Position numbers and translations under genes: made by a program
The notes under the pieces: generated by a model
Told to the model about the DNA's origin: nothing
The model's database searches: none
Seen by the model: the letters and a program-made list of their open reading frames with translations, nothing else
NCBI RefSeq assembly: GCF_041361345.1
Contig: NZ_JBGKAD010000002.1
Coordinates: 248,001 to 312,000 of the forward strand
Length of the DNA: 64,000 nt
Source: Halobaculum sp. MBLA0147
GTDB lineage: Archaea > Halobacteriota > Halobacteria > Halobacteriales > Haloferacaceae
Reading direction: 5' to 3'
Shown: piece after piece, positions 42,607 through 51,589 of the stretch
Layout of the letters: the number at the start of each line of letters is the position of its first letter
Numbering within the stretch: position 1 is the first letter of the stretch

Positions 42607-43584
42607 GTGTCTCCGTTCACGACCGACGAGGTACGCGCCGCCGCGGCGACGCTCCGTCCCGGCGCGACCGTCGAGTCCGTCTCCGAGATCGCTCCGGGGA
42701 AGAACGCGGTCTATCACGTGCGGTTCGACGACCGCGAGACGGTGCTGAAACTCGGGACGGAGTCGCCGGAGCGCGTCCGCGCCGAACCCGCCGTGATCGC
42801 GCTCGTCGCCGACGCGACGACCGTCCCCGTCCCGACGGTCGTGGCCGCGAGTGACGAGGTGCTCTCGGTCCCGTGTGTTCTGTTCGACCGTGTGGCCGGT
42901 GAGACCGTCGACGACCTCTCGCCGGACCTATCGTCGGCGACGTTGGCGCGTGTCGCCGACGCGGCCGGGCGGCACCTCGCGTCGCTCCACGAGTCGACCT
43001 CGTTCGACGGGGTCGGGCCGCTGGTACCCGACGACACGGGCCCGACTCCCGGTGGCCCCGACCGTGGGTGGCAGTCGCTGTTGTGCCGGACCGCCACGGC
43101 GAAGATCGACCGGCTCCCGGCCTCGTTCGACGATCACCGCGACGCGATCCGAGACGGCGTGGAGCGGGTTCTCGCCGCTTGGGACGGACCGGACGGAGTC
43201 GACTCGGTGCTCGCCCACATGGACTACCGCCCGGCGAATCTCGTGTTGGACACGGGTGCGGAGCCGGTGGTCCGGGCGGTGCTCGACTGGGGCGGGGCCG
43301 CGGCGGCGCCACCGGCGTACGAACTCGCACACGTCGAGACGCTCCTGACCGCGTGGCCCGGTGTCGACGACCCGCCCCGACTGCGCGACCCGCTCCGGGC
43401 GAGCTACACGACCGTCGCCGGCGTGGACTCGTTCCCCGACGTTCCGGCGGTGTACCGACTCGACGCGACGCTCCGCGTCGGGAAACACCTCGAACTCTTC
43501 GCCGACAGACGATCCGACGTGTCGACGGCGACGCTGGCCGAGGACACGCTCGACAGTCTCCGCTCGTTCGGTGTGCTCGAGTGA
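42607..43584 (+). CDS. APH-family phosphotransferase
   Basis: A 325-residue kinase-fold protein. An N lobe with GKNAVYHVRFDDRETVLKLG (Lys of strand 3), then PCVLFDRVAGETVDDL (hinge). The C lobe has the Brenner motif HMDYRPANLVLD and metal motif VLDWGGAA. These are aminoglycoside/homoserine-kinase-type residues, with Met in place of the usual Gly after the catalytic His. The true substrate may be a metabolite or antibiotic. GTG at 42607 follows TTGATAC by 23-29 bases; the ORF's upstream part overlaps the permease end and is not conserved-looking. Confidence 0.8.
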   Translation: MSPFTTDEVRAAAATLRPGATVESVSEIAPGKNAVYHVRFDDRETVLKLGTESPERVRAEPAVIALVADATTVPVPTVVAASDEVLSVPCVLFDRVAGETVDDLSPDLSSATLARVADAAGRHLASLHESTSFDGVGPLVPDDTGPTPGGPDRGWQSLLCRTATAKIDRLPASFDDHRDAIRDGVERVLAAWDGPDGVDSVLAHMDYRPANLVLDTGAEPVVRAVLDWGGAAAAPPAYELAHVETLLTAWPGVDDPPRLRDPLRASYTTVAGVDSFPDVPAVYRLDATLRVGKHLELFADRRSDVSTATLAEDTLDSLRSFGVLE

Positions 43585-43697
43585 GCGCAGTTCACACGCG
43601 ACCGGGTGTCGCGTCCGGGTCGCGGGCGGTGTCTCGCCGTCTCGGAGTGTCGCGCTGCATTGCAAACCTACTTGTGCGCGTGGAACCGAAAATTAGT

Positions 43698-43766
43698 ATG
43701 TACACGGTAGATCACGTCGCGTCTCGGTTCTCGGGGCGGTCGGTCGTCTGCGGAGGCAGAGAGTGA
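43698..43766 (+). CDS. 22-residue leader peptide coupled to the VEET-repeat gene
   Basis: ATG at 43698 gives MYTVDHVASRFSGRSVVCGG then RE and a stop at 43764-43766. The stop overlaps the GTG start at 43763 as GTGA, and GGAGG at 43752-43756 lies within the leader. This is a typical layout for translational coupling. Whether the peptide itself matters is unknown. Confidence 0.45.
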   Translation: MYTVDHVASRFSGRSVVCGGRE

Positions 43767-44827
43767 ACCCTGGTCACGTCGACTCGATCGTCGACCTGAC
43801 GTACGGGTTGTTGATCGCGGTCTCGGTCGGACTGATCGTCCTCGCGGGCGACGCCGTCGGGTTGGCGTTCGGCTTCGGTGTGTTGGCGTCGTACGTCCTC
43901 CACGTCGGGTGGAAGATGGCACGGTTCGACCCGAACTGGATGACCACGGCGGTCGAAGAGACGGTCGAAGAGACCGTCGGCGAGGCGGTCGAGGAGACCG
44001 TCGAAGACACTGTCGAGGACACGGTCGGCGAGACTGTCGACCAGTCCGTCGAGGAGGCCGTCGGCGCGTCCGTCGAAGAGACGGTGGAAGACACGGTGGA
44101 GGCGACGGTGGAAGACACGGTCGAGGAGACGGTGGGTGAGAAGGTGGAGGAGACCGTCGAGGACACGGTCGGCGAGACCGTCGACGCGTCCGTCGAGGAG
44201 GCGGTCGGTGAGGCGGTCGAAGAGACGGTGGAGCAGACGATGGAGGAGACGGTCGAAGAGACGGTCGAGAAGACGGTCGACGAGTCCGTCGAGGACACCG
44301 TGGGTGACGCGGTCGAAGAATCCGTCGAGGACACCGTCGAGGAGACGGTACAAGAGGCAGTGGGTGAGAGAGTTGAAGAGACAGTCGAGGAGACGGTGGG
44401 GGATACTGTCGAAGAGACGGTCGAGGAGACGGTCGGCGACACTGTCGAAGAGACTGTCGACGAGAAGGTCGAAGAGACGGTTGGCAACACCGTAGAGAAG
44501 ACGGTCGGTGATTCAGTCGAAGAGGCGGTCGAAGAGACAGTCGGTGAGAAGGTGGAAGAGACGGTCGGTGACTCCGTAGAGGTGGCGGTCGAGGAGACAG
44601 TCGGTGAGAAGGTGGAAGAGACGGTCGGTGACGCGGTCGAGGAGACGGTCGAGGCGAAACTCGAGGAGCAGGATGCATCGACGACCGACGACGAAACTGA
44701 CGGAGAGACGGCCGGCACGAACGGATCGGACGGAGACGACGACGCGAACGGAGACGACGACGCGAACGGAGACGACGGCGCGAACGGAGACGAGACCGAC
44801 GCGACGGACGCGGGAGACGAGCAGTGA
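43763..44827 (+). CDS. Membrane protein with about 60 tetrapeptide V-E-E-T repeats
   Basis: A 354-residue protein. Two hydrophobic segments at about 10-28 and 30-48 (GLLIAVSVGLIVLAG and VGLAFGFGVLASYVLHVG) are followed from residue 60 to about 305 by an uninterrupted four-residue repeat, V-E-x-T or V-G-x-x (VEETVEDTVGETVD and so on). An acidic tail of Asp/Asn/Gly repeats (NGDDDANGDDDANG) ends it. The valine every four residues would make a long amphipathic rod. The start GTG has a GGAGG ribosome site. It overlaps the PiT transporter gene by GTGA, so the two are made together; a regulatory or scaffold role is inferred. Confidence 0.75.
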   Translation: MNPGHVDSIVDLTYGLLIAVSVGLIVLAGDAVGLAFGFGVLASYVLHVGWKMARFDPNWMTTAVEETVEETVGEAVEETVEDTVEDTVGETVDQSVEEAVGASVEETVEDTVEATVEDTVEETVGEKVEETVEDTVGETVDASVEEAVGEAVEETVEQTMEETVEETVEKTVDESVEDTVGDAVEESVEDTVEETVQEAVGERVEETVEETVGDTVEETVEETVGDTVEETVDEKVEETVGNTVEKTVGDSVEEAVEETVGEKVEETVGDSVEVAVEETVGEKVEETVGDAVEETVEAKLEEQDASTTDDETDGETAGTNGSDGDDDANGDDDANGDDGANGDETDATDAGDEQ

Positions 44828-45966
44828 TCTCGCTGTTGTTGGTCGTCGGCGTGCTCGTCGCGATGTTCGTCGCGTTCAACATCGGCGGGTCGACCACCGG
44901 TCCGGCGTTCGGCCCGGCGGTCGGCGCCGGTGCGATCTCCAAACCCGTCGCGGCGGGGCTGATGGGCGTGTTCTTCTTCCTCGGCGCGTGGACGCTGGGG
45001 CGCAACGTCGTGACGAAACTGGGCTCGGAACTGGTCGTCGACACCGGCGTGTTCACCCTGACGACCTCGATCACGGTGTTGTTCTTCATCGGCGTCGCGC
45101 TGCTGGTCGGGAACGTCTTCGGCGTCCCGGCGTCGACGTCGATGACCGCCGTCGGCGCTATCGCCGGCCTCGGACTCGCCGGCGGCGTCCTCGATTTCGC
45201 CGTCATGGGCGAGATCGTCGTCTGGTGGGTCGTCTCGCCCATCGTCGGCTTCTGGGTCTCGCTGATCGTCGGGCGCTACGTCTACGACCGCCTGGACGAA
45301 CTGGTGGCGATGGAACGGAGCGAGGGACCGCTGTTCACAGTCGACCGGTCCGGCTCGGTGCCGGTTCCGCGTGTTCACCGGACGACCAACCGCCGGGAGT
45401 TGGCCGGCACCGCGACGGTCGTCGGCATCGGCTGTCTGATGGCCTTCTCGTCTGGCACGTCGAACATCGCCAACGCCGTCGCGCCGCTCGTCGGCAGCGG
45501 GAACCTGGCGATGAACCCCGCCATCGCACTCGGCGGGCTCGCGGTCACCGTCGGGGCGTTCACGATCGCGCGCCGGACGCTGGAGACGATGGGCAGCGAC
45601 ATCACGGAACTCCCGCTCACCGCGGCGATCGTCGTCGCCGCCGTCTCCTCGACGCTGGTGGTGTTCCTCTCGGCGCTGGGCATCCCGGCGAGTTTCGTCA
45701 TCATCGCGACGATGTCCGTCGTCGGCCTCGGGTGGGGTCGTGCGACCAGGCGCGTACCCGCGCCGGCGGTCGTGACGGGTGACGGGGAATCCGACGACCC
45801 GCTGCGCGAGGGGACCGACACCGACGCGACGGAGGTGCCGAACCCGAGCGCCCTGTTCGACCCGCTGACGACCGCACGGATCGTCCTGATGCAGAACGTA
45901 GTGCCCGTCGTCGCGACCGTCGGCGCGTACCTGACGTTCCGGTACGTCCCGATCTTCGGGTTCTGA
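44824..45966 (+). CDS. PiT-family inorganic phosphate transporter
   Basis: A 380-residue transporter with about ten membrane segments in two inverted halves. The signature appears twice: FNIGGSTTGPAFGPAVGAGA near the start and CLMAFSSGTSNIANAVAPLV in the middle, where Gly-x-Asn/Asp-type residues line the Na+/phosphate site. The first half has Gly-Gly-Ser in place of the usual GANDxAN, so the site is diverged. The start GTG at 44824 overlaps the repeat-protein stop. It probably takes up phosphate coupled to Na+. Confidence 0.85.
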   Translation: MISLLLVVGVLVAMFVAFNIGGSTTGPAFGPAVGAGAISKPVAAGLMGVFFFLGAWTLGRNVVTKLGSELVVDTGVFTLTTSITVLFFIGVALLVGNVFGVPASTSMTAVGAIAGLGLAGGVLDFAVMGEIVVWWVVSPIVGFWVSLIVGRYVYDRLDELVAMERSEGPLFTVDRSGSVPVPRVHRTTNRRELAGTATVVGIGCLMAFSSGTSNIANAVAPLVGSGNLAMNPAIALGGLAVTVGAFTIARRTLETMGSDITELPLTAAIVVAAVSSTLVVFLSALGIPASFVIIATMSVVGLGWGRATRRVPAPAVVTGDGESDDPLREGTDTDATEVPNPSALFDPLTTARIVLMQNVVPVVATVGAYLTFRYVPIFGF

Positions 45967-46170
45967 TCGGATCTGTTCGAATTGCTGCCCGAACGGCACA
46001 CCCCTCGCGGTCACGAGTCGATCGGTCGGTGTCGCCTTCGCAGCGACACGTCGAAGGACTCGACAGATCGTGACACGTCTCACGACGTTCGAGCGGCAAC
46101 ACTCCTCGGTCCCCGGCACGAGCCCCCGGTTCCACACCCCGTTTGTCGGAGCAGTGCCTGGTACACGACG

Positions 46171-46797
46171 ATGTCCGACGAGACCGAACACGACCACGAG
46201 AATGATCACGAACACGACCACGTCCACGAGCGGATCGACGAGGACGTGACGGAGCGAGAAGACTGGGCGCGGCGGCGACGGCGTGACATCCCGACCGGCG
46301 AGAACCTCCTCGTGATCGCCTGTATGGACGAACGCATCCCCGTCGAGGAGGTGTTGGGACTGGAGTTGGGTGACGCACAGATCTTCCGGAACGCCGGGGG
46401 GAAGGTGACGGCCGACGTGATCCGCTCGGCGGCACTGACGACGAACTTCTTCGACACCGACGAGATCGTCGTCGTCAACCACACGGACTGCGGGATGATG
46501 AGCGCCCCCGACGAGGCGATCAGAGAGGGACTCGAGGCCCAGACCGGCGGGCTCGACGACGCCGACATCGACCCGTCTCTGCCTGAGTTGTCGCTGGGTG
46601 ACGCGGACGTGATGGACTGGATCAAGACGACGGACGACATCGACGAGGCGTGTGCCGCCCAGGTCGCGTACCTCGAACAGTCGTCGTTCGTCCCGGACGA
46701 CGTGACGATCACGGGGTACGTCTACGAGGTCGAGTCCGGCGAACTCCGCCAGCCTGGCGACCGGATCGCAGAGGAGATCAGCGAACGGCGGGTCTGA
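46171..46797 (+). CDS. Beta-class carbonic anhydrase
   Basis: A 208-residue enzyme that would interconvert CO2 and bicarbonate. Zinc ligands and the Asp/Arg dyad are in ACMDERIP (Cys, Asp, Arg) and VNHTDCGMMS (His, Cys). RNAGGKVTADVIRS is the conserved loop between them. The first 25 residues are unusually rich in His and Glu/Asp (EHDHENDHEHDHVHE), a possible zinc reservoir. The ATG at 46171 is the natural start; the upstream frame is not protein-like. Complete. Confidence 0.92.
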   Translation: MSDETEHDHENDHEHDHVHERIDEDVTEREDWARRRRRDIPTGENLLVIACMDERIPVEEVLGLELGDAQIFRNAGGKVTADVIRSAALTTNFFDTDEIVVVNHTDCGMMSAPDEAIREGLEAQTGGLDDADIDPSLPELSLGDADVMDWIKTTDDIDEACAAQVAYLEQSSFVPDDVTITGYVYEVESGELRQPGDRIAEEISERRV

Positions 46798-46874
46798 CGG
46801 GTCGGATGGGCGTTTGGACCGCTGCGTGTCGGGGAGGGCGCGGGCGCACTGCCCCAGTGGCCGCTCACCGAGGC

Positions 46875-47542
46875 TTACCTCCGTCGGGTCCGGAAGGCGT
46901 CGTCACCGTATGGCCGGAAGTCAACGTCGAACGTCCACACGTCGGAGTTCTGCTCGACGAGGCGGTGGAACTCCGCCGCGATCGCATCCGGATCGGCGCG
47001 CTTCTCGGCCAGCACGTCCTCGGAGACATCTGGCCCGTCGACCCAGCCGTCGACGGACGCGTGGACGACGTGGACGCCCTCGGGAGCGAGCTGCTCGGCC
47101 GTCTTCCGTGCGACCCACTTGGCGAAGTCGCCCGTGTTGAGGATCACCGTCGCCCCACCGTCCAGTAAGTCCGAGAGCATCGTGTCGACGACGAGCCCAA
47201 CCCGTACTCGACGGTCTCGACAGTCGTCCGCAACGCCTCGGGATCGTCGTCCGACGGGCCACTCCAGTTCGGCACCGGCGTGTTGTGGACGTACACGTCG
47301 ACGCTCCCGAACGTTTCGTGGAGCTCCTCGACGGCCGACGCGACGGCGTCCGGCTCGGTCACGTCCACGCGCTGTGCGATCACGTCGCCCGGCGTCTCCG
47401 ACTGGAGGTCCGCTGCGAACTCCTCTGTGAACGACTCACTCCGCGCCCACAACGCCACCCGATCCCCCTCGGACGCGAAGCGTCGTGCGACCGACTCGCC
47501 GATCGTCGGGCCAGTGCCACCGACCACTACGGTACGAGTCAC
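46875..47542 (-). pseudogene. SDR-family oxidoreductase split by a frameshift
   Basis: A GTG at 47542 starts VTRTVVVGGTGPTIGESVAR, a Rossmann cofactor motif, then DVTEPDAV and VYVHNTPVPNWSG. The frame then shifts at about 47200: the second half (GLVVDTMLSDLLDGGATVIL then NTGDFAKWVARKTAEQ, EGVHVVHASVDGWVDGP) continues in another frame to 46875. One missing base after VEYG (TACGG|GTTGGG) explains it. The normal catalytic Y-x-x-x-K is replaced by F-A-K-W-V-A-R-K, as in some SDR subfamilies. It is either a recent pseudogene or a sequence error. Confidence 0.75.
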
Positions 47543-47668
47543 GAGCCGTCGTGAGTGCGCCGGGCACTCGAACCCAGTGAGGTCGCGCGTCCGGACGCAC
47601 GACCGCATCCGTGAACCTCACCGGAGACACTGTGTGAACCTCACCGGAGGCCAGCCACGTGATCCCGG

Positions 47669-49516
47669 TCAGACCACGTCGATGGCGCCGAGCATCCCGC
47701 CGCCCTCATGGACCTCACACAGGTAGAACTGTTGGCCGGTGTCGTCGAACGACTGCGAGAACGTCGTGTCGGTGTCGCTTGTCGGGTCGCCGCTGTCGAA
47801 GTCGGAACTGGAGTCGTTCGTCGAGGCGACGTTGTGTGTGCCACCCATCCACTCCCAGTCGACGGTCGTCCCGGCGTCGATTCGCAGCGCGGGCGGGTCG
47901 AACGCGAGGCCGTCGCCACCGACGGCGACTGTCACCGAGTCCTGGCCCGTCGCGTCCTGGATCGACCCGTCGTAGCCGTTGGCGTCCGCGAGGAACGAGT
48001 CGATCTCCGCGGGAACCTCCATCCCACCGCCACCACCGGACATGTCGCCACCGCCCATCCCGCCGGTGTCCTGGGTGAGCAGCAACTCGAACTGCGTGTC
48101 GGCGGGTTCGTCGTCCGGCGTGAGGTAGCCGACCGCGAACGCGGAGTACACCTGTCCGCCGGCGAGACTCACGTCGGAGCTGGCGACCACGTCGCCGTCG
48201 TTGCTCTCGGTGTCGCCACGGATGTCGAGCGTGTAGTCGCCCGCCGGCACCTCGACCGTCGTCGAGTCGCCGTAGGCGACGCCGTCGAAGACCGGGTCGC
48301 CGTTGGACGCAAGCGTCACGTCTACCGCCGGCGCGTCCGGGGACGCGTGGAGGAGTCGGACCCGCGCGGTGTCGTCCGCCGGGCTGTCGTTGTCGTCGCG
48401 CAACACGAGCGGAGTGAACGCCTCGTCTGCGTCGTCGCCGATCTCACCCGTCGCCGCGACGGTGTAGTCGGCACCACCGATCACCGACACGGGCCCCGAG
48501 AAGACGGTCGTGTCGGGGCTACCGGCGGGTGTGATTTCCACCTGTCGTTCGCCGGCCGGGACGTCGAGGTACCCCCCGACGGTGCCGAACGCCACGTCCG
48601 AGACCGCTCTGGAGCCGTCCACGTACACGTCCACGTTGGGCGCGTTCGGCGAGAGGTGGGCGACGCGAACCTGTGCAGGTGTGACCGGCGGGTTCACGAC
48701 GCCGCCGGCGGAGTCGTTCGACACGAGCAGGTCGAACGGTGTGTCTGCCGGTTCGTCGTCTGCTGTCAGATAGCCAGCCGCGTACGCCGTGTACACGGTG
48801 TTCTCCGAGAGACTCACCTCGTAGGCGGACACCACGTCGCCGTCGTTCCCCTCGGTGTCGCCGCGTACCTCGAGCGTGTAGTCGCCGGCCGGCACCTCGA
48901 CCGTCGCCGAGTCGCCGTAGGCGACGCCGTCGAAGACCGCGTCGCCGTTGGCGGCGAGTGTCACGTCTACGGCGGGCGCGTCCGGCGCCGCGTGGAGGAG
49001 CCGCACCCGTGCGGTGTCTTCGCCCGGGTTACTCACGTCGTCCTCGAGGACGAGCGGTTCGAACGGCTGGTCGGCGTCGTCGCCGATCTCGCCCGTCGCC
49101 GCGACGGTGTAGGCGGTCCCGGCCTCCACCGGGACGGCCCCCGAGAAGACGGTCGTGTCCGCGTCGCCGGCGGGTGTGATCTCTATCTGTCGGTCGCCGG
49201 CCGGCACGCTAAGATAGCTGCTCACCGCGCCGAAGGCGACATCCTCGAGTACGGCCGTGCCGTCGGCGTACACGTCTACGTTGGGCGCGTTCGGCGAGAG
49301 GTGAGCGACGCGCAGCGAGCCGGTCGGTGCGGCGGTCGGTGTGTCCGTCGGCTCCGGGGTCGCCGTCGGTGTCGGCGTCCCCTCCGAGGTCGGAGTGGAC
49401 TCCTCCGTCGGAGAGTCCGTCTCGTCCGACCCCTGCCCGCCACACCCCGCGAGCCCGACCGCGACACCCGTACCGATTCCGGTGAGAACGCGTCGTCGCG
49501 TCTTGTCGTCTGACAT
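47669..49516 (-). CDS. Lipoprotein with DUF4397 repeats and a C-terminal halocyanin-like copper domain
   Basis: A 615-residue secreted protein. KTRRRVLTGIGTG and VGLAGC give a Tat lipoprotein signal, followed by a Thr/Pro linker. Four DUF4397-type units then come in two near-identical pairs: VRVAHLSPNAPNVDVY (two copies) and VRLLHA/SPDAPAVDVTLA (two copies), with a tandem period of about 220 residues. A Gly/Met-rich linker leads to a cupredoxin at about 520-615 with copper ligands His in GTHNVAS, Cys and His in YLCEVHEGGGM, and Met. Electron transfer tethered to an adhesin-like stalk is the likely role. The start at 49516 gives MSDDKTRRR. Confidence 0.85.
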   Translation of the reverse strand: MSDDKTRRRVLTGIGTGVAVGLAGCGGQGSDETDSPTEESTPTSEGTPTPTATPEPTDTPTAAPTGSLRVAHLSPNAPNVDVYADGTAVLEDVAFGAVSSYLSVPAGDRQIEITPAGDADTTVFSGAVPVEAGTAYTVAATGEIGDDADQPFEPLVLEDDVSNPGEDTARVRLLHAAPDAPAVDVTLAANGDAVFDGVAYGDSATVEVPAGDYTLEVRGDTEGNDGDVVSAYEVSLSENTVYTAYAAGYLTADDEPADTPFDLLVSNDSAGGVVNPPVTPAQVRVAHLSPNAPNVDVYVDGSRAVSDVAFGTVGGYLDVPAGERQVEITPAGSPDTTVFSGPVSVIGGADYTVAATGEIGDDADEAFTPLVLRDDNDSPADDTARVRLLHASPDAPAVDVTLASNGDPVFDGVAYGDSTTVEVPAGDYTLDIRGDTESNDGDVVASSDVSLAGGQVYSAFAVGYLTPDDEPADTQFELLLTQDTGGMGGGDMSGGGGGMEVPAEIDSFLADANGYDGSIQDATGQDSVTVAVGGDGLAFDPPALRIDAGTTVDWEWMGGTHNVASTNDSSSDFDSGDPTSDTDTTFSQSFDDTGQQFYLCEVHEGGGMLGAIDVV

Positions 49517-49769
49517 ACACTGGAACACTACACCCACTCATTCATAGGTCCTTTCGGGATTCCGACTAAAGTCTCACCCAAATTCGACCCGATTCGTTTT
49601 TGACGGTCTCTGTAGGCTGTCTGTGGCAGATAGAAACGAAGTGGTTACGATAGAGAAGTTGATATGTGAGTGATAGTCCGGACCAGACGACACCCGTCAC
49701 CGACGAGGACCACCGGCTCCACTCCGACGACTGGAGAGGAGCCGACCGACGAGTCGGCGGCTAGCGGGG

Positions 49770-50291
49770 TCACTCGGAGGTCACAGATTCCGTCTGGGTC
49801 TCCTGTCCGAGTCTAGTGATCTCGATCGGTTCGTCACTCTCCTCTCCACTGCCGACGGCGACGACGACGTTCGTCTCTTCCGTGTCGGGCACATCGACAT
49901 CCGTACTCGCCTCTCTCACGCCGTCGACCGCAGACCCCTCGTCGAGACTGATCGCGACGGTGTGTGTCCCGGTCGCGGAGAACACGTCGTCGTACCGGGC
50001 CACGCCGACCTCCGCGTCCGGCTCCGTCCTCGTCCCCGTCGCCGTCCCCTGTTGCGTCTGTCGCTCCGACACGAGATCGAACGTCTCGTCGAGCACCGTC
50101 CCGCCGTCCGGCCCCGTGACAGTGACAGTTCCGGCGATTCGCCGATCGGTACCGTTGACGACGTTGACCTCTTGGAACACACTCGAGACGGCCGACTCGA
50201 GGATTCCAGAACAACCGGCTGTGGCGGCGACGGTCGCAGTCGATACACCGGCGAGGAGTCGCCGTCGAGAGCAGTTCGTGTGCACACACAC
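49770..50291 (-). CDS. Tat lipoprotein, beta-rich
   Basis: A 173-residue protein. CSRRRLLAGVSTATVAATAG then C is the signal and lipobox (cysteine about 27). The mature part has strands such as FQEVNVVNGTDRRIAGTVTV and GTHTVAISLDEG with an acidic tail, a small immunoglobulin-like fold typical of haloarchaeal surface lipoproteins. The start is the GTG at 50291 or at 50285. CTATACC about 25 bases upstream supports a leaderless start. No family name is offered. Confidence 0.65.
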   Translation of the reverse strand: MCVHTNCSRRRLLAGVSTATVAATAGCSGILESAVSSVFQEVNVVNGTDRRIAGTVTVTGPDGGTVLDETFDLVSERQTQQGTATGTRTEPDAEVGVARYDDVFSATGTHTVAISLDEGSAVDGVREASTDVDVPDTEETNVVVAVGSGEESDEPIEITRLGQETQTESVTSE

Positions 50292-50457
50292 CCCGTCGGT
50301 CCGAGGAGGTATAGTCCGTCCTCAGTTTCTCTCGGGGCGAAACACGGCCCCGACGAGACGCGGCGAGCGATGGTTCGTCGACGGCGAGAGTGACACTGCT
50401 CGGACGGGGGTGAGACGACCACTGTGGGGTGATACTCTACAGATGAGCAAGGCGAGT

Positions 50458-50481
50458 GCCTCGGGGCTTTGACCCCGAGGC
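50458..50481 (+). terminator. Perfect 9-bp hairpin downstream of CPBP gene 1
   Basis: GCCTCGGGG (50458-50466), loop CTTTGA, CCCCGAGGC (50473-50481). A second imperfect hairpin (TCGAGGTGAG with CTCACCCTCGA) follows at about 50495-50525. They lie in the 264-base gap after the end of the minus-strand CPBP gene, so they may act as a terminator; insertion-element ends can look similar. Confidence 0.45.
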
Positions 50482-50555
50482 GGTTCACAGGCAGTCGAGG
50501 TGAGTGCCTCGGTGCTCACCCTCGAGGTACCCGACGACACTCACGTCACTGCCGG

Positions 50556-51419
50556 TCACCGACTCGAATCGGTCGCTCGTCGGTCCGTGGTGGCGCCTCC
50601 CGGTGTTACCCGGACCCGTGGTGTCACGCTCGTCCTCGCCGTCACTCGCCTGTAGACGCCGACGATTCCGAAGTACGTGACACCGATCGCGACGAAGAAC
50701 GCCGTCTTCGCCGTGCCGTCCCAGGTGAACCCGTCGACGAGCAGCGGCCAGGTGTTGCCGAGTCCGTGGAGGAGGCCGACGAAGTAGAGGTTCTCCGTCA
50801 ACTCGTACACGAGACCGAACCCGACTCCAGAGAGCGTGAGCACGAGGAGTGTCCCGACGACCGACGTCCCGCTCACGTACCCGCCCTCGACGAGTACTCG
50901 CGGAACGTGAGCGAGTCCGAACAGGGCGCCGGCGACGACGATCGCTGTCCCTCTGCTCACCCACCCGTTCGCACCGAGAACGCTCCGTACCTTGTTCTGG
51001 AGGTAGCCGCGAACCACGAACTCCTCGACGAACGCGTAGCCGAACGACGCCACGAGCCCGCCGAGCGCGACCGGCCAGAGTACGTCGAGACCCCACGCGT
51101 TACCGCTCGCGGTCGCGATACCGACGCCCACGACGTTGAGTCCGACCCAGACGGCGAGGAACGCGATGGCGCCAGGAAGTAGGAAGCGCTTGGCAAGCCC
51201 GATATCACTCGGGCTGGCGTCGTCTCTGTACAAGAACACCGCACCGATAGCTGCGAACCCGAGGAACCACACCGCCTCAACGGCGTTCCGAACCAGTTCT
51301 GGCTCCGCTGGGACGGCAGTGTCGACCCAGTGGTTGACCGCGAAGTACACTACCAGCACGAGGAGGAACCCGACTACCCCAGTGACTCGTCCGTCGATCG
51401 AAACGTGTCTCGTCGTCAT
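50556..51419 (-). CDS. CPBP (CAAX/Abi) intramembrane protease 1
   Basis: A 287-residue membrane protein with about eight hydrophobic segments. Catalytic motifs of the CPBP/Rce1 family: EEFVVRGYLQNK (EExxxR), FGLAHVPRVL (FxxxH) and LLHGLGNTWP (HxxxN-like). The family cleaves or binds prenylated or bacteriocin-type peptides. ATG at 51419; a Ser/Thr/Arg-rich C-terminal tail follows the last helix. It is 5 kb from the other four CPBP genes of this window. Confidence 0.85.
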   Translation of the reverse strand: MTTRHVSIDGRVTGVVGFLLVLVVYFAVNHWVDTAVPAEPELVRNAVEAVWFLGFAAIGAVFLYRDDASPSDIGLAKRFLLPGAIAFLAVWVGLNVVGVGIATASGNAWGLDVLWPVALGGLVASFGYAFVEEFVVRGYLQNKVRSVLGANGWVSRGTAIVVAGALFGLAHVPRVLVEGGYVSGTSVVGTLLVLTLSGVGFGLVYELTENLYFVGLLHGLGNTWPLLVDGFTWDGTAKTAFFVAIGVTYFGIVGVYRRVTARTSVTPRVRVTPGGATTDRRATDSSR

Positions 51420-51589
51420 CGTGGGTCGTCATTCGCTCCGGAGCGACGTATGAGGGGGTCGTGGCCTGTCACGACGACAGACCGAAACAAGAACTAAGTG
51501 ACTCGACACCAGCCAGGGGAATCTGCCCCCGACACGTCTCCAGACCGTCCACCACAAGTACTATGTCGCTCTCACCGGGACATCGAACT

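Noticed and set aside
43774-46482. A 902-codon open frame on the minus strand
   Set aside because: It is antisense to the VEET-repeat gene, the PiT gene and the carbonic anhydrase start. Its regular STVSS-type repeats are the complement of the real repeats; GC-rich DNA leaves such frames open.
47708-49513. A 601-codon open frame on the plus strand
   Set aside because: Antisense to the DUF4397-cupredoxin lipoprotein, whose signal, repeats and copper ligands are clear.
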